From Gnetum montanum (Eukaryota; Streptophyta; Gnetopsida; Gnetales; Gnetaceae): 64,000 nucleotides of DNA. Positions 59,335 through 64,000 of the stretch are shown here, in pieces. Below the pieces are notes generated by a model. That model saw only the letters and a program-made list of their open reading frames with translations, searched no databases and was not told the origin of the DNA. Each line of letters opens with the position of its first letter. Position 1 is the first letter of the stretch. The DNA is taken from assembly GCA_015680685.1 (NCBI GenBank), contig MNCI01006837.1, positions 238,552 through 302,551 on the forward strand, written 5' to 3'. The position numbers and the translations under genes are program-made.

Positions 59335-59425
59335 ATGTTTCTACTTCACAAGGCCTCCAAATAATATCTCTCAACACTCTATCATATGCTTTTTCCAAGT
59401 CAATGAAGATCATATGTAGATTTTT
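59335..59425 (-). pseudogene. LINE reverse transcriptase fragment
   Basis: The minus strand reads MIFIDLEKAYDRVLREIIW, the RT block with the first catalytic Asp (F-x-D-L-x-K-A-Y-D-R-V) of non-LTR retrotransposons. It lies downstream, in minus orientation, of the LINE at 59790-61560. It therefore cannot be part of that copy's RT and is a second, truncated LINE. Confidence 0.7.
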
Positions 59426-59789
59426 TCTATGTTTGTTTGAATTTCTCAATGAATTTTCATATCGAGAAACTAACCTCTATAGTAGATCTCCATAGCATAA
59501 ATTCAAATTAATAGCATAAATTCAAATTAATTATTTGATACTATTGATTCAAGTCTAAGATATTACTCAATGGCTCTTCCCCAAAGCTTCATGGTATGGA
59601 TTATCAACTTCATCCCTCTATAGTACACACAACTTTGACATATACTTTATTTTTGTAAATGAAAACAATAATGATTTTTTTTTTCAATTTTTATATATTT
59701 CTTTAGTCTTTAAAGTTTTATTAAATAATTATATTACCTATAAAACTCTATCTATTAGTGCTTTACAAGCTTCTACAAGAAGTGCTGAA

Positions 59790-61560
59790 ATGTAGAAAAT
59801 TATAGTAAAATATGTTATTCATCTTTCATATGATTTGTACCACAAAATTGACATATTTATGCTTCATGAGGAATTATAAGCTACATACTTCTTTCAATAT
59901 TTAGATGATGAGATCCTATTTTATGCTTTACTAATTGTGCATCACAAATGATGAAGAATAGTCAAACTAAAACAAAAATGTAAATTTTATTACATCCATA
60001 AATCCTCTAGATTGAATGAAAAATAAAAATATATATGCTATGAGTTTTGAAAACATCATTAAGAAAATTACCAAGTATTCTTAGTTAAATTTGAAACAAA
60101 GAAACCAAATTTATAGCTGTAATATTCCATCTTTATCAAATGTGCTCCAATGTAGGACATTGTAGGAGAATGTGGTCTAAATCTTCAATGCTATTTACAT
60201 TACATGGTCAACATATTCATTATTCACAAGGAAGTTTATGCCATCTACTTATTTTAACTCTCAGATGATAAGATTCCATTCATGATATACTAATTGTACA
60301 TTGTAACTAATAAGGAATAGTAGCAAATAAATAATTTATCTTTGAATTAAGGCCTTTCTTGATACTATTCAAATAGAAATATTTTTTGCCTTCTACATTT
60401 TTACAAAGTTTGTAGTACACTACTTGTTTTACTAAACTATGAACTTGATTTGCATTAGAATAAAGAATGTACTTTTAAATATTCTATTTATTAAGTTATA
60501 GAACTTCCTCATGAAGGCATCCTTTAAGATGAGTTTCCATCATCACTTTTTTGGAATATTAGTCTAGTGAAGATGTAGAAAGATTATGTGTAGATTGTAA
60601 ATTGACAAATAGCGTTAACCTTTAATGACATCATCTCTACTTGAAAAACTATAATATTATATTATTTCTTTCTTCACTTTAAATTCATCAAGCAACAAAA
60701 GCTTCTAAATTTATTTAATTTGTTTTAAAAATTTATTTAATAGAATAAGATCCTATACAATGCACTCATAAAGAATAGTATGTTAAAAAATGATATGATA
60801 AAGTTTCTTTTTATGATATTCCAAGCTAGAATAGATTCCTTCTTATATTTTCTTTTTAAAGTACATAAGGCTTTCATACCACTTGCAAATATTTGAGTAA
60901 TGCATTGATCTAATTTATGATTGTAGGAGTATTCTAGACCAAGATATTTATAAGAAGAAATAATGTCCAGAAGTTTATTTCTTCTAATAAAATTGTACAT
61001 CCTACTTCATGTCTCACAAATCATAATTTTTGTTTTTTGGACATTAAATCTTATTCTTGAATGCTAACAAAAGTTATTAATAGTATTAAGAAATTGCTAC
61101 AATCCTTGCATTGAATTTGAAGTTAAGGCAATATCATCAACATAGAGTAAGGGTCTAACATGTTTGTTTCTAATTGTAGTTGCAAAATGAGCTAGTATTT
61201 TATAAATTCATTGATCAAGTTTATTAATAAAAAGATCAAATAAAGTAGAAGAAAGAGGAAATCCTTACTTAACATTAAAACAACTATTAAATAAAATTTT
61301 TTCTTCTCCATTTGTAATTTGAATCCACATCTCTTTGTAAAGTTTTTGGATAGCTAATAATAGTATGCTAGGAACTTTTAAATTTTTCAAGTACCTCAAT
61401 AACTTTGAATGATAGAATAATAGGTCTTAAAAATATCTACAAAGTGGATAAATTTTTTCTTATGAAGATATTTTTCTCTATCAATAAGATATTTTAAAGT
61501 AATAAGATGATCTTTAGTAGAAAACCTATCATCTAAATCCTTCGTAGGAAATTACATGTT
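59790..61560 (-). pseudogene. LINE (non-LTR) reverse transcriptase remnant
   Basis: In minus-strand order: TKDHLITLKYLIDREKYLHK and FIHFVDIFKTYY (first catalytic Asp kept), VKxGFPLSSTLFDLFINKLD, PLLYVDDIALTSNSMQGL (YVDD active site), FNVQKTKIMIC, YKYLGLEYSYNHKLDQ and GMKALCTLKRKYKKESI. This is the classical order of non-LTR RT. Two zinc-binding-like ends follow, near 60140-60220 (C--C, EDLDHILLQCP) and 59800-59880 (CQFCGTNHMKDE-HILL); they are tandem divergent copies. Clade uncertain. Numerous stops. Confidence 0.82.
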
Positions 61561-61764
61561 ATTGTAGTAAGAATTAACATGACCAACTCATAACAACTCA
61601 TATGAAATATCATGTTTTCTTTCCTAATATTAGTAATGTAATAGAAAGTAGTGCAACACTATTTGTAGCTACAAATAGTTTAAATATGTATGTCCAAATT
61701 GAATGAAGAATTTTTGGTCATATTAATGCAATGACCTAGTGGCACAAGTAATGCTAAAGCCAAG
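61561..61764. other. Spacer left of element J LTR
   Basis: No feature was recognised. CCAAG at 61760-61764 is the target flank of element J. Confidence 0.4.
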
Positions 61765-62642
61765 TGATGAGCGACGAGGATACCCTACATCCAACAATAT
61801 GAATTACAAGTGTTCATGCATAATTAGTCAAATTTTGCAAATGTTAAGTTCCTAAGAAGTGAAATATAATCGTGATGATCATTATCTTCCCATCTATACT
61901 TGTGAAGCTTAGTTGTATGGTTAAGTATCATTGGAGCACATGATTTTTATTATTTTATATTTTCTTCACCTACGATTGATGACAAGTTGAAACTTAATGT
62001 ATTAACCAATCTAACTAATTTGATTGCTAATCAATAACTAACTATCCTAAAATTAGCATCTAGTCCCACTTTTCATATAGATCCTGAATGCATACAACAT
62101 TGTTGGGTTACCAACTGTTAAGCATTGTTGGGAGTATCAAGTGTTGTATGTTATGCTCGAAGTGGTTGTACTTATGTGTTTAATCTATTTAGCTTAATTA
62201 GTTAATCAATTAAATTATTAATTATATCAATTAATTACATAATTAATGAAAATAGGAAATGCATAAATAAATCATTAATATATTCTAAGTGCTACAAGGT
62301 TTGATCAAAAAGCTCATCTTTATTATTGTTCAGACTACTTTGCTCAGGTACATCAGTGCTCAAATAAAGATTCGTACACTTTCTAACTCCTGCTAAAGGC
62401 ACTCAGAAATTATTCTAACTCTCAAATGAACAAGTTTTAAGAACTTTACTAAGCTATTCCAAAAACTTCTTTTTTACATGACAAGAGCATCATATTTATA
62501 GACTTTATTGTGGAGCTGCATTGATGAGGCCTCATAAACATAGCAAACTTTACATTGATGTGGCCTTGTCAATGGGGGAACATCACATCGATGGGGCCAC
62601 ATCAATAAGGACTTGTTGATGTAAAATTTTGACACTTCATCA
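61765..62642 (-). repeat. Element J 3' LTR
   Basis: 878 bp. In element sense it starts TGATGAAGTG at 62642 and ends CTCATCA at 61765, aligning with the LTRs of B and F in U5 (ATAAAGATGAGCTTT, ATAAACCTTG-like, CTCGC-CTCATCA). The antisense TATA context is TATTTATAGAC near 62493. The CGATATCG palindromes are replaced here by ATCGATG and CATTGATGTGG repeats. Confidence 0.82.
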
Positions 62643-62700
62643 CACCCCCATGACTAAATGAAAACTTATCCTCAAGTTCATTTAGAAAATTGGGAAGGTA
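62643..62700 (-). promoter_or_regulatory. Element J polypurine-tract region
   Basis: In element sense: AATGAACTTGAGGATAAG, then TTTAGTCATGGGGGTG, then the LTR start TGATGA. It aligns with 24306-24353 of element B, supporting the purine run CATGGGGG as primer. Confidence 0.75.
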
Positions 62701-63084
62701 TGGGATTATTGACTGATACTTGCATAACAAATTAACACAAGAAAACTAAGTGCCTGAGTGTATAGATAAACATCATTACAAAATTTATGGTGTTCATGAC
62801 ACAAAATTGAACACCATGATATGACTAGTCAAACTAGACAACATATCCTTTGAAGGTGTGAAGATGGTTGAGAAGATCAAATAGTCCTAGGTGGTGGAGA
62901 TTCCTAAGGTTCCAAAGGACCTTTGTCAACTTTAGATACACACAGTGGATAAGGAGGTTGTGGCTATCCTACTATAGCTACTACATTTGGTGGAAGGTGA
63001 AAGGCATCTTTTCACCTTCCAGTGCAAGATTTGTGGTGCTTAAACTCAGCCTCGTTCAAAAAGTATGAGCTAATTACCTACTTT

Positions 63085-64000
63085 TCTAGTTTTAATCATG
63101 GTGCAATCAACATAGCCAGGTTTGCATATTGGAGATTGGCCAGCTCCATGTATATGATCATCTCCTCTATCTGCAACTCCTTTAGGTGAATTTCTACTTT
63201 ATTATATTGATCAATCCCATCAATGATTTGTTGCTATAATTCACGTCCTTGTTGGAGTTACTGGAGGACCTCATTCACCTTTGCCTTTGCCACTTGAATG
63301 TGTTTCTCATTTATTTTCTTTTGTAGGATAACTTGGTCTCTATAGTAATTTTTAACTTTCTAAAATTTGAGAGCCTTTGATTTCCAATTTGCTATTTCTA
63401 TTGAAGTCTTTTGGTGAAGGGCACTAACCTCCTCCATGGAGAGGTTTCTATTCTTGATTACTAATCTCCTTACTCTATCTAGTTGATTTTTCTATTGATG
63501 GATAAAATTAGTTAATTGTTATTTATGTGCATCAATGTTTCATAGGCAATGATTTTCTGTGATCAGCTAAACATTCTCCTAGTGGGTCAGATCCAAATCC
63601 TTTTGAATTTTATGTTGGGTGGCCTCTGCCAAGGATCTACAAAACACCAGCATCTCCATCACATCCTTAACCCCTTTTAACCTAATGTGAAGCTATTTAA
63701 GAAATTCATCTCTTGTCAATGTTGGCTTGAGAAATGTAGGGTTAGTAATATGAGCTCTCAGTTTAGCAACTTCTCTAGCCAACTGTTCATTCGGCTCCTT
63801 GGTTGTTTTGAGTTGCCCTTCCAAAATAATATTCTTGACCCCTACCTCTAATAGCTTTGACTAGGTTGTAGTTATACTATCTAGAAGTTAAAGACATCTA
63901 GAATTAATTGCCTAGTTCCTACTAATTGATCCAATAGTTATTCATGCTATGCTATTCTTATTCTACTGCTTATGGTTCCTACGGAAATTTGTACATCTTT
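63085..64000 (-). pseudogene. Accessory coiled-coil ORF of element J (partial, runs off window)
   Basis: The minus strand reads through about 250 codons with nine stops: ILEGQLKTTKEPNEQLAREV, AKLRAHITNPTFLKPTLTRD, then heptad-rich coiled coil (IQKDLDL, RVRRLVIKNRNLSMEEVSAL) and LKELQIEEM-IYMELANLQYANLAMLI. It is homologous to element H (EVKCLQQEMATLRA and LQIENLKEYMALANL-YANLTILI). Between the ORF and the LTR (62700-63084) nothing else is recognisable. Every stop is one transition from a Gln, Arg or Trp codon. Confidence 0.7.

Noticed and set aside
62868-63068. Plus-strand ORF of 66 codons
   Set aside because: It has no domain, and it lies opposite the 3' part of the element J internal region, whose homologue in H is minus-strand.
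63085-64000. In-frame stops as proof of methylation-driven decay
   Set aside because: Any stop codon is one transition from a Gln, Arg or Trp codon, so the pattern is suggestive only without an aligned intact copy.

Overview
The window looks like transposon-filled intergenic DNA of a large plant genome. A gymnosperm or similarly slow-turnover genome is my best guess; this is inferred from TE composition and is not proven. I found no ordinary host gene, rRNA, CRISPR array or bacterial feature. Nearly everything can be assigned to long-terminal-repeat (LTR) retrotransposons of the Ty3/gypsy superfamily and to LINE remnants. All are broken by stops and frameshifts and nested in one another.

Layout (letters are my own labels). 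A: 3' end of an element at the left edge, with its 3' LTR from 460. B (+): an Athila/Tat-like gag-protease element, about 2267-25184, whose own LTR family starts TGATGAG and ends CTCATCA. C (-): a 17.6 kb Tat-like element, 5713-23328, inserted into B with target duplication GGATC/GGATT. It has gag, protease, RT, two RNase H domains and integrase, and a multi-exon gene in antisense between protease and RT. D (+): chromovirus integrase plus chromodomain remnant, 25.8-27.0 kb. E (+): an 8.8 kb element, 27717-36561, with gag-protease only and target duplication GATGT/TATGT. F: a solo LTR, 38747-39460, with perfect CCATT duplications and a 260-base assembly gap. G (+): a chimera from 41724, with element-C-like LTR, gag and protease joined to a chromovirus protease-RT-integrase and its 3' LTR. 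H (-): 51312-58986, target duplication CCTAA/CCTAG, inserted into the 3' LTR of G and carrying gag plus an extra coiled-coil ORF. Then LINE remnants (59.3-61.6 kb, minus), and J (-), an H-like element running off the right edge.

Two LTR lineages dominate. Lineage 1 (A, C, E, G) has LTRs starting TGAAACACC and, where seen, ending near GTTACA. A, C and E carry the same roughly 80-bp hairpin holding the polypurine tract. C and E share a PBS-adjacent sequence and arrays of one orientation-locked 23-bp motif, yet LTR interiors are unrelated. Lineage 2 (B, F, H, J) has TGATGAG...CTCATCA LTRs with CGATATCG palindromes upstream of the TATA box, internal copies of a TTAGTCATGGGGG motif, and (H, J) an accessory coiled-coil protein. 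Several members (E, B, H) lack RT and integrase in the visible sequence. They would depend on full-length relatives such as C, which fits their shared cis-signals.

Most noteworthy: (1) the 7-exon antisense gene inside C; (2) the polypurine-tract hairpin shared by three elements with unrelated LTR interiors; (3) the orientation-locked 23-bp motif arrays; (4) a dense array of perfect heat-shock-element half-sites in the LTR of A; (5) the coiled-coil accessory ORF of H and J; (6) the two-protease chimera G.
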